Part shown: positions 23,961 to 32,355 of the stretch, piece after piece
Layout: every line of letters begins with the position of its first letter
Position numbering within the stretch: position 1 is the first letter of the stretch
NCBI GenBank assembly: GCA_019239825.1
Contig: JAFAZK010000008.1
Span: forward strand, 1-33,965
Direction: 5' to 3'
DNA from: Verrucomicrobiota bacterium
GTDB lineage: Bacteria > Verrucomicrobiota > Verrucomicrobiia > Chthoniobacterales > JAFAMB01
DNA length: 33,965 bases
Translations under genes and position numbers: made by a program
The notes under the pieces: model-generated
The model's database searches: none
What the model was told of the DNA's origin: nothing
Seen by the model: only the letters and a program-made list of their open reading frames with translations

Positions 23961-24193
23961 TAAAATCTTTTCAAGTTGTACTGATGTCTTTTGGACTGCT
24001 TTGCACCTGCAAAAGTTCATCGTCTTATGGCCGGCGCTTGATGTTTTGAGAATATTTGGGCATCATCCAGACAGATTCCCCCCCAAAACTATGATCGCAG
24101 CGCCCGCAATCGCTCCGCCGGTCCCGCCAGTTCATCGCTCTCTATCCCTGGGTTCTTTATCGTCAATGGAAGCCAGTTGATCGCTGAAGCGTC

Positions 24194-25333
24194 ATGCGAA
24201 TCTTTGTTCCTAAGGAAGTGTATCCGGGCGAAGCGCGGGTCGCGATCTCGCCGGGTGGGGTTTCAAAACTTATTAAACTCAGGGCTGAGGTAGAAGTCGA
24301 AAAAGGGATTGGCGCCGGCATTAACTGGACGGATGAGGATTACGAAACAGCCGGTGCTCGCTTAAGCACAGATCGAACCCAATCGCTCAAAGAGGCAGAA
24401 CTAATTCTCCGAGTCCGCAAGCCGCCTATCGAAGAAGCCGGGGATTTAAGAGCAGCCGCAATTCATGTGAGTCTATTGGATCCATTTAATGATGAAAAAC
24501 TTGTCAGGCGTCTGGCGGAAAGACAGGTCACTGCAATCAGCATGGAAATGATTCCGCGGGTGACGGTTTCTCAGCCGATGGATGTCTTAAGCTCGCAGGC
24601 TAACTTGGTCGGCTATGAGGCAGTGATTCTGGCTGCAGCCGGTATCAATCGCATTCTGCCGATGATGACGACCGCTGCCGGAACGATCAAGCCGTTACGG
24701 ATGTTCGTGATCGGCGTTGGTGTTGCTGGGCTGCAGGCAATCGCAACCGGGCGCCGGTTAGGGGCCTGGGTCGAAGCTTTCGATACCAGGCCGGTGGTTG
24801 AGGACCAAGTTAAGTCGTTGGGCGCAAAATTTGTAAAACTCGACTTAGGTGAGACCGGTGAAACCGCGGGCGGATATGCTAAGCCGCTAACGCCGGAGCA
24901 ATTGCAAAAGCAACGGGAGTTGATGGCTGAGCACGTGGCCTTAGCCGATATCGTTATCACCGCAGCACAGGTATTTGGCAGAAAGGCACCTGTAATTATC
25001 ACATCTGAGATGGTGCGTAGGATGCGCCCCGGCAGCGTGGTCGTCGACACAGCGATGGAGACGGGTGGCAATGTGGAAGGCGGGATACGCGATCAAGAAG
25101 TAAACTTGAACGGAGTGAAGATTATCGGGTTTTCTAATCTTGCCGGCCGGGTCGCCGGTCATGCGAGTGAGATGTATTCGAATAACCTCTGCGCTTTTGT
25201 GCAGTTTTTTTGGAACAAAGAAACCAAAACCTTTGGCTTAGACCTCAATCACGAAATCCTAAAGTCCTGCGTGGTGACCCATGGAGGGCAGATCGTGAAT
25301 GAAACCATAAAGAAGGCATACGGCGCGACATAA
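24194..25333 (+). CDS. pntAA: NAD(P) transhydrogenase subunit alpha, NAD-binding part
   Basis: 379 residues forming domain I of the proton-translocating (Re/Si-specific) NAD(P)+ transhydrogenase, which transfers hydride between NAD(H) and NADP(H) while moving protons across the inner membrane. It resembles alanine dehydrogenase: N-terminal part 1-140 starting MRIFVPKEVYPGEARVA, Rossmann loop GVGVAG (174-179), and FDTRP with Asp197 for the NAD ribose. The RQD-loop-type region SQANLVGYEAV (134-144) is present. This is the split form, with the membrane part of the alpha subunit encoded separately. The ATG at 24194 matches the family start. A 127-base gap with a heptad array separates it from pntAB. 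Confidence 0.94.
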   Translation: MRIFVPKEVYPGEARVAISPGGVSKLIKLRAEVEVEKGIGAGINWTDEDYETAGARLSTDRTQSLKEAELILRVRKPPIEEAGDLRAAAIHVSLLDPFNDEKLVRRLAERQVTAISMEMIPRVTVSQPMDVLSSQANLVGYEAVILAAAGINRILPMMTTAAGTIKPLRMFVIGVGVAGLQAIATGRRLGAWVEAFDTRPVVEDQVKSLGAKFVKLDLGETGETAGGYAKPLTPEQLQKQRELMAEHVALADIVITAAQVFGRKAPVIITSEMVRRMRPGSVVVDTAMETGGNVEGGIRDQEVNLNGVKIIGFSNLAGRVAGHASEMYSNNLCAFVQFFWNKETKTFGLDLNHEILKSCVVTHGGQIVNETIKKAYGAT

Positions 25334-25417
25334 CAGAAACGATGGAAAAGGAGTTCGAGGAGTTGCAGGAGTTCAAGGAGAGCGCCGCGAATAGCCGACA
25401 GTAGGAGAATAAAACAC

Positions 25418-25450
25418 CACTGATTACTGACTCACTGATTACTGATTACC
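25418..25450. repeat. Single heptad array between pntAA and pntAB
   Basis: CACTGATTACTGACTCACTG followed by ATTACTGATTACC is the CTGATTA type at 7-base spacing, with no inverted partner in the gap. Just upstream (about 25350-25381) a 9-base repeat (GAGTTCGAG, GAGTTGCAG, GAGTTCAAG) is also present. Both sit inside what should be one operon. Confidence 0.75.
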
Positions 25451-25460
25451 TCGAAGACAA

Positions 25461-25772
25461 ATGGCACCTGAAGTTCTGCTGGCGACATTCTATGTCCTAA
25501 TTCTGGCCGCGTTTCTCGGCTACCAAATTATCTCCAGGGTTCCATCCCTGTTACACACGCCCTTGATGTCGGCTACTAACGCGATCTCCGGTATTTCATT
25601 GGTGGGTTCGTTAGTAACGGCCGGCGCTCACCAGACGCTGGTGAGTGCGATCCTGGGATTATGCGCAGTGATCTGTTCTACCACCAACGTGGTCAGCGGA
25701 TTCATCCTCACCGACCGAATGCTGAAGATGTTTAAGCGCCGGGTGGCGCCGCCCTCCAAGGAGGAGAAATAA
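25461..25772 (+). CDS. pntAB: NAD(P) transhydrogenase subunit alpha, membrane part
   Basis: 103 residues, the small membrane domain (alpha2) of the split transhydrogenase. Three to four hydrophobic segments (about 5-23, 33-53, 59-84) include SATNAISGISLVGSL (38-52), a strongly conserved element of the proton channel half. It associates with PntAA and PntB in the inner membrane. It ends three bases before the pntB start, so these two are certainly co-transcribed. The start at ATG 25461 follows the heptad array closely. Confidence 0.93.
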   Translation: MAPEVLLATFYVLILAAFLGYQIISRVPSLLHTPLMSATNAISGISLVGSLVTAGAHQTLVSAILGLCAVICSTTNVVSGFILTDRMLKMFKRRVAPPSKEEK

Positions 25773-25775
25773 TCA

Positions 25776-27152
25776 GTGGAACCGCGTACCCTTTTCACTG
25801 AGCTGACCTATATTGTCGCGTCCGTCCTCTTTATTCTTGGACTGCGCGGCCTTAGCCATCCGGAATCGGCCCGCCGAGGTATGCATCTGGCTGAGGTCGG
25901 CATGTTGTTGGCGATCATCGGGACGCTCGTCAATCGTGAAATCGTAAGTTACGAATGGATCCTGGCCGGCCTGGTAATTGGCTGCGCCATTGGGCTGCCC
26001 TTGGGGTTGATGGTACCCATGACGGCAATGCCGCAACGGACCGCGTTGTCGCACGCGTTTGGCGCTTTAGCTGCGTCTCTTGTGGGTATTTCCGAGTATT
26101 ACCTGCACGGCGCCGATCTTGGTCCGATCAAGATTCCGGCGCTGGGTTTTGAAGTTCTGCTCGGTTCATTGACTACGACGGGCAGTCTGGTTGCTTTCGC
26201 AAAATTGCAGGGCCTATTGCCCGGCGCACCGCTCACCTACAAAGGTCAGAACATCTTTAATCTATCGCTCTTCGCAATAACCGTCCTTTGCTTCGTCTTA
26301 TTATTAGTTTTTCCGGGCCGTGCCGAGCTCTTTTATGTGATGTTGTTCCTCTCTTTTGTCTTTGGGGTGTTGCTGGTATTGCCGATTGGAGCTGCTGACA
26401 TGCCGGTGGTGATTGCACTGCTCAATGCTTATGCTGGCCTGGCTGCCGCAGCCACCGGTATGGTGATCGACAACAAGGTCTTGATCATCGCGGGTATGTT
26501 GGATGGCGGATCCGGATTTATTCTTTCGATCGTGATGTGCAAAGCGATGAATCGCTCGATCACGAACGTTTTGTTTGGAGCGTTTGGCAGCGTTTCCGAA
26601 ACGGTAGCGGCCAGCGACGGCGAGATGCACTCGACCAATGTCGAGGATGTGGCGATACTGCTCGCTTACGCCCGGCAGGCGGTGTTTGTGCCCGGTTACG
26701 GTATGGCCACGGCCCAGGCACAACATGTCCTGCGCCAACTTGCCGATGCGTTGGAAGAACGTGGTGTTACGGTGAAATACGCGATTCATCCGGTGGCCGG
26801 ACGTATGCCTGGGCACATGAATGTGCTGTTGGCAGAAGCGAATGTGCCTTACTCGCAGTTGCAAGAGTTGGAAGTGATCAACCCGGAATTCCCCGCTACA
26901 GATGTCGCTGTGGTCATCGGCGCCAATGATGTGGTGAACCCGGATGCGCGGGATAACCCAAAGAGCATCATCGCCGGGATGCCAATTCTAGAAGTGGATC
27001 GCGCCAAGAAGGTCGTAGTGTTAAAGCGAGGGCAGGGGAAGGGTTTCTCCGGGCTAGTTAACCCACTCTTCTTTAAGCCAAATTGCGATATGCTTTACGG
27101 CGACGCCAAGGAGTCTATAACGAACCTTGTGCAAGCCGTGCACGCAGCCTGA
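25776..27152 (+). CDS. pntB: NAD(P) transhydrogenase subunit beta
   Basis: 458 residues. The N-terminal two thirds hold about eight to nine membrane helices forming the proton channel. The C-terminal domain (about 290-458) binds NADP(H): GYGMATAQAQHVL, AIHPVAGRMPGHMNVLL, VVIGANDVVNP and VKRGQGKGF-like motifs match the family, ending with NPLFFKPNCDMLYGDAK. With PntAA and PntAB it completes the enzyme that makes NADPH at the expense of proton-motive force, or the reverse. The start is GTG at 25776, three bases after the pntAB stop, in a normal operon position. P1 copy E follows the stop. Confidence 0.95.
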   Translation: MEPRTLFTELTYIVASVLFILGLRGLSHPESARRGMHLAEVGMLLAIIGTLVNREIVSYEWILAGLVIGCAIGLPLGLMVPMTAMPQRTALSHAFGALAASLVGISEYYLHGADLGPIKIPALGFEVLLGSLTTTGSLVAFAKLQGLLPGAPLTYKGQNIFNLSLFAITVLCFVLLLVFPGRAELFYVMLFLSFVFGVLLVLPIGAADMPVVIALLNAYAGLAAAATGMVIDNKVLIIAGMLDGGSGFILSIVMCKAMNRSITNVLFGAFGSVSETVAASDGEMHSTNVEDVAILLAYARQAVFVPGYGMATAQAQHVLRQLADALEERGVTVKYAIHPVAGRMPGHMNVLLAEANVPYSQLQELEVINPEFPATDVAVVIGANDVVNPDARDNPKSIIAGMPILEVDRAKKVVVLKRGQGKGFSGLVNPLFFKPNCDMLYGDAKESITNLVQAVHAA

Positions 27153-27155
27153 GCA

Positions 27156-27446
27156 GGTAGGGCGAGGCTCCCGAATGGCCGGAACCTGACCGCGAAGACC
27201 CTAAGACGGGTGGAGTTGCCTGATCTCATTAGGCCGATTGACGTGCCGAGCCGCGGGCCTGCGTGTTGTAGCGACGTTCTCACTGGCCTCGAACGCGGTG
27301 GTGGGACGGCGCTTGAAAGGGGACTTGTCTGCGGTCGTACTGCGAACCCTGGCTCGGCGGGCGTTCCAGCCTAGCAAAATGTTGAGATCAAGCGACGCCG
27401 ACCGCTTCGGTAACATCGTAGTGACATTCGGGAGCCTCGCCCTACC
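27156..27446. repeat. P1 palindromic element, copy E
   Basis: Left end GGTAGGGCGAGGCTCCCGAA (27156-27177) and right end (27425-27446) are perfect 22-base inverted repeats. The central hairpin is present but decayed (CCGAGCCGCGGG near 27246, CCCTGGCTCGGCGGG near 27348). It is about 80 bases longer than copies A, C and D. It occupies the 341-base gap between pntB and korA, where I see no gene. Confidence 0.88.
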
Positions 27447-27493
27447 GTTGACAACAACCCATCTGTTCTATTAGCGTTCCCAAACCCCATACC

Positions 27494-29305
27494 GTGAGTT
27501 CCTCCCCAGTTTTGCCTGAATCGGCTACTCCGACGTCCGCAGGACGGGCCGACCTGCGACCAGAGCATATCCGCGATGCCGTCATTCGTTTGGCTGGCAA
27601 TTCGCAAGACGGTATCCAGACCGTCGGAGCGTTCCTTGCCCGTCTTGCCGGGCGGAGCGCTCAAGAGGTCATGACCTACATGACCATTCCTTCCACGATC
27701 TCTGGTGGACCTTCGATTTTCCAGGTCCGGATCGGATCAGGTGAAGTGCTGTCCGCCGGTGATGAAGCGGATTTTCTCGTAGCTTTTTACCAACACAGCT
27801 ACGACGAGCATATTTATTTTCTGCGTGAAGGCGGCGTGCTGCTCTACGATTCCGACCAATTTCAGCCTAATCTCGAAGATAAACGATTTGTTTATGTCGG
27901 GGTGCCGATCACCGGTCTTACGGTCGAGGCATTGGGCGGCACCGCCAAAGATAAAGGAAAGAACATTTTCGTACTGGGCCTGCTGGCGAGCATTTTCCGG
28001 TTGAATGCAGACAAACTAAAGGCGCTGATTCGGGAACGGTTTGGCGGAAAAGACGAAAGCGTGGTGAACACCGCTATAACCGCCTTTCAAGCAGGCTACG
28101 CTTATCCGGTTGGGAATGTTCTCACCCATTTGTACGAGTTTGAGCCGAGTCCGAGGAAGTCAGAGCGCGCCCAGGTAACGATGGATGGCAATCAAGCTTT
28201 AGCCTACGGCTTGATTGCGGCCGGCGTCCGCTATGGAGCGGGTTACCCGATTACGCCGTGGTCGTCAGTAATGGAAATTCTGCGGTCTGAATTCCCCAAG
28301 TACGGCGGTCTATTCGTGCAGGCTGAGGACGAGTTAGCGTCGGTTTCACTGGCATTGGGGTTCTCGTACTCCGGCTGGTTGGCGGTAACCGGGAGTGCGG
28401 GTCCCGGAATTTCACTGAAGGCGGAAGCCATCGGTTGGGCTTCGATGGCCGAGATTCCGCTGATTGTAATCAACGTGCAGCGGGGTGGACCCAGCACCGG
28501 ACTCCCGACAAATGTCGAGCAAAGCGATCTGCACCAAGCCGTATTCGGTGGCCACGGTGATAGCCCTCGAGTGGTTTTGGCGGCTGCCAACGTTGAGGAC
28601 TGTTTCTATATCGCAATTGAAGCGGCCCGAATCGCCCGCGAGTATAGCACCCCAGTTTTTATTCTTAGTGATAGCTCGCTGGCAACCCGAATCGAAGCAT
28701 TTGATGAGCCGAATTTGTCAGAAGTGATGGTAGACCCGAAGCCGGACCTAAGCCCGCGTCCGCCCGGCGTGAAACCGTATCCCTTGGAGCAAATTACCCG
28801 ACACGCGCCACCAGGCACCCGCATGCTGGATGGAAAGTATCCGGTCGTGACCGGTCTCGAGCACGACGAAATGGGACATCCGACGGCATCCGCTCGGCTG
28901 CATTCGGCGATGACGGCGAAGCGGCGCAAGAAATACCAACAGCTAGCAGACGAGCTACCGGTTCCGCAGGTTCATGGTGCGCAGGAAGGCGAAACGCTGT
29001 TGATTGGTTGGGGCTCAACTTATGGCCCGATTTCGGAAGCAGTGAATTATGCTCGGAACCGCGGTGAGAGCGTCGGTTCTTTGCATCTGAGGCATCTCCA
29101 TCCGTTACCGACAGGCTTAGAAGCAGTCTTCGATCGGTTCAAAAGGATCGTGGTCGTCGAGATGAACGACCAGGGTTTGTACGGTTACGGTCAGTTGGCC
29201 ACATTGTTGAGAGCACGATTCTGTGATCCAAAGATTGAAAGTTTTACTAAGACCGATGGCTTAACATTCCGAGTTCGCGAAATTTTGGAAGGAGCCCTTA
29301 AATGA
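27494..29305 (+). CDS. korA: 2-oxoacid:ferredoxin oxidoreductase, fused gamma-alpha subunit
   Basis: 603 residues. The N-terminal gamma domain (about 25-215) precedes the alpha (pyrimidine-binding) domain starting at VTMDGNQALAYGLIAAG (228-244). Motifs include YPITP (251-255), TGSAGPGISL (299-308) and GGPSTGLPT (331-339). This gamma-alpha fusion with a separate beta subunit is the layout of two-subunit 2-oxoglutarate:ferredoxin oxidoreductases (KorAB), which oxidatively decarboxylate 2-oxoglutarate to succinyl-CoA, reducing ferredoxin. Other 2-oxoacids cannot be excluded from sequence alone. The start is GTG at 27494. The stop overlaps the korB ATG by four bases (ATGA). Confidence 0.92.
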   Translation: MSSSPVLPESATPTSAGRADLRPEHIRDAVIRLAGNSQDGIQTVGAFLARLAGRSAQEVMTYMTIPSTISGGPSIFQVRIGSGEVLSAGDEADFLVAFYQHSYDEHIYFLREGGVLLYDSDQFQPNLEDKRFVYVGVPITGLTVEALGGTAKDKGKNIFVLGLLASIFRLNADKLKALIRERFGGKDESVVNTAITAFQAGYAYPVGNVLTHLYEFEPSPRKSERAQVTMDGNQALAYGLIAAGVRYGAGYPITPWSSVMEILRSEFPKYGGLFVQAEDELASVSLALGFSYSGWLAVTGSAGPGISLKAEAIGWASMAEIPLIVINVQRGGPSTGLPTNVEQSDLHQAVFGGHGDSPRVVLAAANVEDCFYIAIEAARIAREYSTPVFILSDSSLATRIEAFDEPNLSEVMVDPKPDLSPRPPGVKPYPLEQITRHAPPGTRMLDGKYPVVTGLEHDEMGHPTASARLHSAMTAKRRKKYQQLADELPVPQVHGAQEGETLLIGWGSTYGPISEAVNYARNRGESVGSLHLRHLHPLPTGLEAVFDRFKRIVVVEMNDQGLYGYGQLATLLRARFCDPKIESFTKTDGLTFRVREILEGALK

Positions 29306-30243
29306 ACCCACTTGATGCCGTGCCTCCGGTTGTGCCCGAGCGCGAGAAATTGACGAAAAAGACAGTTACCGCTGATCATCCTACTTGGTGTCCTGCATGC
29401 GGCGATTTCGCCGTATTGGCCTCATTCTATAAAGTCTTAGAGAAGCGCCAGTTGCCTCACGAAAATATCGTGACGCTCGCCGGGATCGGTTGTTCCTCTC
29501 GATTTCCTTACTTCGTCAATTCTCACGGCGCTCATTTTATTCATGGGCGTTCGGTTCCGTTGGCTTCAGCGATCAGTTTGGCGCGTCCGGAGCTACACGT
29601 CTTTCTATTCGGGGGCGATGGTGACGGACTATCGATTGGCGGAAATCATCTGGACCACGGCGCCAGGAAAAATGTCAATCTGACCTATGTCATCATGGAC
29701 AACTTTGTCTATGGCCTGACGAAAAAACAGACTTCGCCGACCTCTCCGATTGGCTACAAATCAAAGACCGATCCAACCGGAGTCATCGACTATCCGGTTA
29801 ACCCGATAAAGAAACTGATTGCTGCAGGCGCCACCTTCGTTGCCCGGACCCACGCAGCCCAGGTTAATCACATGATCCAAATGATCGAGCGGGCGATGGA
29901 TCATGATGGCTTCTCCGTAATCGAATGCCTGTCTGAGTGTATTGAATTTTTCCCGGGTGCATTCGACGCTGGTAACCCCCGCAAGGGCGGGGAGTTCAAA
30001 GTGATCGAGGAGAAGAAATGGGATGACTCGCCGGAAGACGAAGCCCGGCACGATGTGACTGACGAAATCGCTGCTTACCGATTAGCGGATGCGGCCTTTC
30101 CTGGCCTGTTTGGGGTGTTCTACGAGATCGATCGTCCGACCAAGAATGCGCTGGAACAAAAATGGGTCGAGTCCAGCCGCGCCAAGCTCAATCACGCGAG
30201 CGATCTTGAGATTCTGCAGAAGACCTTTGATCGGATGAAGTAG
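29302..30243 (+). CDS. korB: 2-oxoacid:ferredoxin oxidoreductase, beta subunit
   Basis: A 313-residue thiamine-pyrophosphate- and iron-sulfur-binding subunit. WCPACG (29-34) with Cys30 and Cys33, Cys64 in GIGCSSRFPYF, and a distal Cys (209 or 213, ECLSECIEF) are the expected 4Fe-4S ligands. GDGDGLSIGGNH (105-116) is the TPP/Mg motif. It pairs with KorA, with which it overlaps by four bases. No ferredoxin gene is nearby. It works in the cytoplasm, linking carbon oxidation to low-potential electrons, and the adjacent transhydrogenase cluster handles NAD(P)H, so the region is a redox block. A P2 element follows its stop. Confidence 0.94.
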   Translation: MNPLDAVPPVVPEREKLTKKTVTADHPTWCPACGDFAVLASFYKVLEKRQLPHENIVTLAGIGCSSRFPYFVNSHGAHFIHGRSVPLASAISLARPELHVFLFGGDGDGLSIGGNHLDHGARKNVNLTYVIMDNFVYGLTKKQTSPTSPIGYKSKTDPTGVIDYPVNPIKKLIAAGATFVARTHAAQVNHMIQMIERAMDHDGFSVIECLSECIEFFPGAFDAGNPRKGGEFKVIEEKKWDDSPEDEARHDVTDEIAAYRLADAAFPGLFGVFYEIDRPTKNALEQKWVESSRAKLNHASDLEILQKTFDRMK

Positions 30244-30276
30244 TGCGAAGCAGGAGTGGCCGCAAAATGACGCAAA

Positions 30277-30407
30277 GGTAGCGCGAAAATCTCGGCGCGC
30301 GTTGGGCTGCCATGCAATTTATGTGTGTGGGCGCCGCATTTGAGCCTTGGTGGAACGGTCTATCGTGCTGACTACAGAAAGCAGCGCGCTGAGATTTTCG
30401 CCCCACC
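30277..30407. repeat. P2 palindromic element, compact copy
   Basis: Left end GGTAGCGCGAAAATCTCGGC (from 30277) and right end GCGCTGAGATTTTCGCCCC (to 30407) are imperfect inverted repeats of about 24 bases. Between them GCGCCGCATTTGAGCC (about 30329) matches the inner motif GTGCCGGATTTGAGCC of the larger P2 copy at 32356. It fills the gap between korB and the convergent small membrane-protein gene. Confidence 0.82.
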
Positions 30408-30440
30408 GAGAAAAACGAAACATTAGAGCGCTGGGGCGCC

Positions 30441-30797
30441 TTACCTGCCAGGCGACCTTCTGCGCTTCGCCAATCGGATCATGATCCAAAGCAGTATCAT
30501 CGCGATCAGGCAGTAAAGATAAGCGTCCGCAGTTATTAAAGTGAACAAAAGCCAGTCGGGAACGCCGCTTAACCATACAAGAAAATTGCCGGCGACTTTT
30601 TCCAGCAAAACGAAAACGAGCGCTACCGGCAAAAGTAGAATTCCTCCGATGAATTCACCAATATGAGAGGAAAGACTGTGCGAATTTTTGGCGAAAAAAG
30701 TTGCTCCCGCTAGTATCAACGTGAGTATAGCAGCCCAACCGAACGGCGCCCAAACCGATGGCCGTGCTCTCGGGTCGCGTTGTGGTGAGTCAGGCAT
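30441..30797 (-). CDS. Small membrane protein, unknown function
   Basis: 118 residues with three hydrophobic segments (about 15-35, 48-70 and 80-107), a proline- and arginine-rich N-terminus, and a basic C-terminus (RLAKRRRSPGR). No family was recognised. ATG at 30797. It is convergent with korB across a P2 element and divergent from the DUF3455 gene. The hydrophobic pattern and start look genuine, but there is no functional clue. Confidence 0.6.
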   Translation of the reverse strand: MPDSPQRDPRARPSVWAPFGWAAILTLILAGATFFAKNSHSLSSHIGEFIGGILLLPVALVFVLLEKVAGNFLVWLSGVPDWLLFTLITADAYLYCLIAMILLWIMIRLAKRRRSPGR

Positions 30798-30948
30798 TTG
30801 CTAGTCGATTGTGAGGGCACAATAGCTCTGCCTTCCAAAAAGGCGTCATCGATAGAAAGCCCGTCGACATCGGGCAAACTGATAGGCGTATTGCCGGCAA
30901 ACACAGGAAAGCTTGAATCGGCCATCGTAATCGTCCAAAAAGACAACG

Positions 30949-31473
30949 ATGAAATTGACCTCGCCTGCCGTCATTGGCGTCTATTTGGGTTTAACTCTAT
31001 TTCTGCCTTGGCGGAATAGTTTTGGGGAAGACCGCGGTATTGCTGTTCCTGATCACACGCGGATCGTGGCCGCGTTGCAGGCAGAGGGAGTCCAGATCTA
31101 TGAAGCAAAGGTTCAGGCCAATGGAAGCCTGGGTTGGAGCCTGGTTGGCCCCGATGCGAAGTTGGAGACCTTAGACGGCCAACTGGCCGGGCTTCATTCG
31201 CTAGGACCTCGTTGGAAGGCGAACGATGGCAGTGAAGTGAAAGCGATTAAACCGCCTCTACAGAATTTAAAATCACCCGATCCAAAGAGTGTGGCCTGGC
31301 TTCTTTTGGAAGTAAGCTCAGAAGGAAACGGCCTTTTTTCCGGCGTGCAATACGTAGCGCGGGTTTCGACTATCGGGGGCGCGGCGCCCGCCGATGCGCC
31401 AACCCAAGCTGGTGAGAAAAAAAGCGTACCCTATCGGGCTGTTTATTTGTTTCTGGCAGGGACGGGAACCTAA
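30949..31473 (+). CDS. DUF3455 domain protein, probably exported
   Basis: 174 residues. The N-terminal hydrophobic stretch (about 6-20, AVIGVYLGLTLFLPW) is probably an export signal. Residues about 30-172 match the DUF3455 pattern: VPDHTRIVAALQAEGVQIYEA, GWSLVGPDAKL, LGPRWKANDGSEV, SVAWLLLEV and GVQYVARVSTIGGAAPA. Proteins of this family are mostly uncharacterised extracellular or periplasmic proteins, also found in fungi and plant-associated bacteria. ATG at 30949. It is convergent with the FadR-type regulator gene (80 bases between the stops) and is not evidently part of an operon. Confidence 0.82.
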   Translation: MKLTSPAVIGVYLGLTLFLPWRNSFGEDRGIAVPDHTRIVAALQAEGVQIYEAKVQANGSLGWSLVGPDAKLETLDGQLAGLHSLGPRWKANDGSEVKAIKPPLQNLKSPDPKSVAWLLLEVSSEGNGLFSGVQYVARVSTIGGAAPADAPTQAGEKKSVPYRAVYLFLAGTGT

Positions 31474-31553
31474 GAGGCCTTGATCGGTCACATCCCGGTA
31501 GGGGCCTTCAGCAAGTATCGCTTTCGTGTCACAAACACAATCAATTTGCCTGG

Positions 31554-32264
31554 TTATGATGCTTGAGTCGAAGCGCCGCCTTCGATCTGGCGGGTCAATC
31601 GGTTGTGTGAATTGCGCAAATGCTTTTGCATGGCCTGCCGAGCTGACGCCGGGTTGCGGGACGCGAGCGCTTTTACGACCAACTTGTGCTCTGAGAGAGC
31701 TTGTCTCCAGGTACGAGCGTTCTCAAAATGTCTCTGGAATTGCAATCCCAACGGAGAATGGCGAGCGTCGAACAGCTCAGCCACAATGCGAACCAGCACC
31801 CCGTTCCCAGCGGTCTCGGCAATATAAAGGTGGAATGCCCGGTCGCCTGGGAGATAGGACCCTTGCTGATTCACGTCAGGATCCATGGTTTCAAGGATGT
31901 TCTCTATTTCTCGCACTTGGGGAGCCCGGATATGCGGCGCGGCCATCGCTGCGGTTTCACCCTCGATGGCAATTCGCGCGCGCATAATTTCTAACGGTCC
32001 TTCGCTGGGTGCATGGTAGGGGAACGCGCGTTGCGGTTTGCACACAAAGACGCCGGACCCCGTCCGTACTTCCACTAGACCTTCCACCTCAAGCGCAATC
32101 AAAGCTTCTCGGACTGATGGACGAGAAACCTTAAGCTGTTGCGCTAGTTCTCGTTCGGAAGGTAACCGTGACCCGCTAGGAAATTCACCGTTTTCAATAT
32201 GAGTCCGAATCTGAAGAGCAATCTCTTGATAGATGCGGCGGGGAGATATGACGCGAAACGCCAT
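31554..32264 (-). CDS. FadR/GntR family transcriptional regulator (probable uronate regulator)
   Basis: A 236-residue DNA-binding regulator. The winged helix-turn-helix spans about 10-77 (RLPSERELAQQLKVSRPSVR) and the C-terminal FCD ligand-binding domain about 90-225, with His residues in AFHLYIAETAGN, EHKLVVKAL and MQKHLRNS that usually bind a metal. The regulator is divergent from uxaE, so uronate or a derivative is the likely effector, as for UxuR/ExuR. ATG at 32264 (MAFRVISPRR). An in-frame extension to 32711 reads through repeat DNA and is rejected. The 648 bases between the two genes are mostly P2 and P3 palindromes. Confidence 0.88.
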   Translation of the reverse strand: MAFRVISPRRIYQEIALQIRTHIENGEFPSGSRLPSERELAQQLKVSRPSVREALIALEVEGLVEVRTGSGVFVCKPQRAFPYHAPSEGPLEIMRARIAIEGETAAMAAPHIRAPQVREIENILETMDPDVNQQGSYLPGDRAFHLYIAETAGNGVLVRIVAELFDARHSPLGLQFQRHFENARTWRQALSEHKLVVKALASRNPASARQAMQKHLRNSHNRLTRQIEGGASTQAS

Positions 32265-32308
32265 CGCCGGGAAAGTAGCATTCAGCGGATAAGCGAGAAA
32301 AGCTTTTG

Positions 32309-32318
32309 TGTAAGTACA
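32309..32318. promoter_or_regulatory. Weak candidate operator upstream of the regulator
   Basis: TGTAAGTACA, about 45 bases before the regulator's ATG, has the T-GT-N-AC-A arrangement seen in FadR-family operators but is an imperfect palindrome. It might be an autoregulatory site. Confidence 0.25.
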
Positions 32319-32355
32319 GAAAGGAATAGGAGCAAACGAACGTAAGGAACCTAAA

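Noticed and set aside
27238-27474. Open frame of 78 codons between pntB and korA.
   Set aside because: It lies within the P1 copy E palindrome and has no recognisable protein features.
30798-31019. Plus-strand frame of 73 codons before the DUF3455 gene.
   Set aside because: It overlaps the DUF3455 start in another frame and has no domain, signal or ribosome-binding site.
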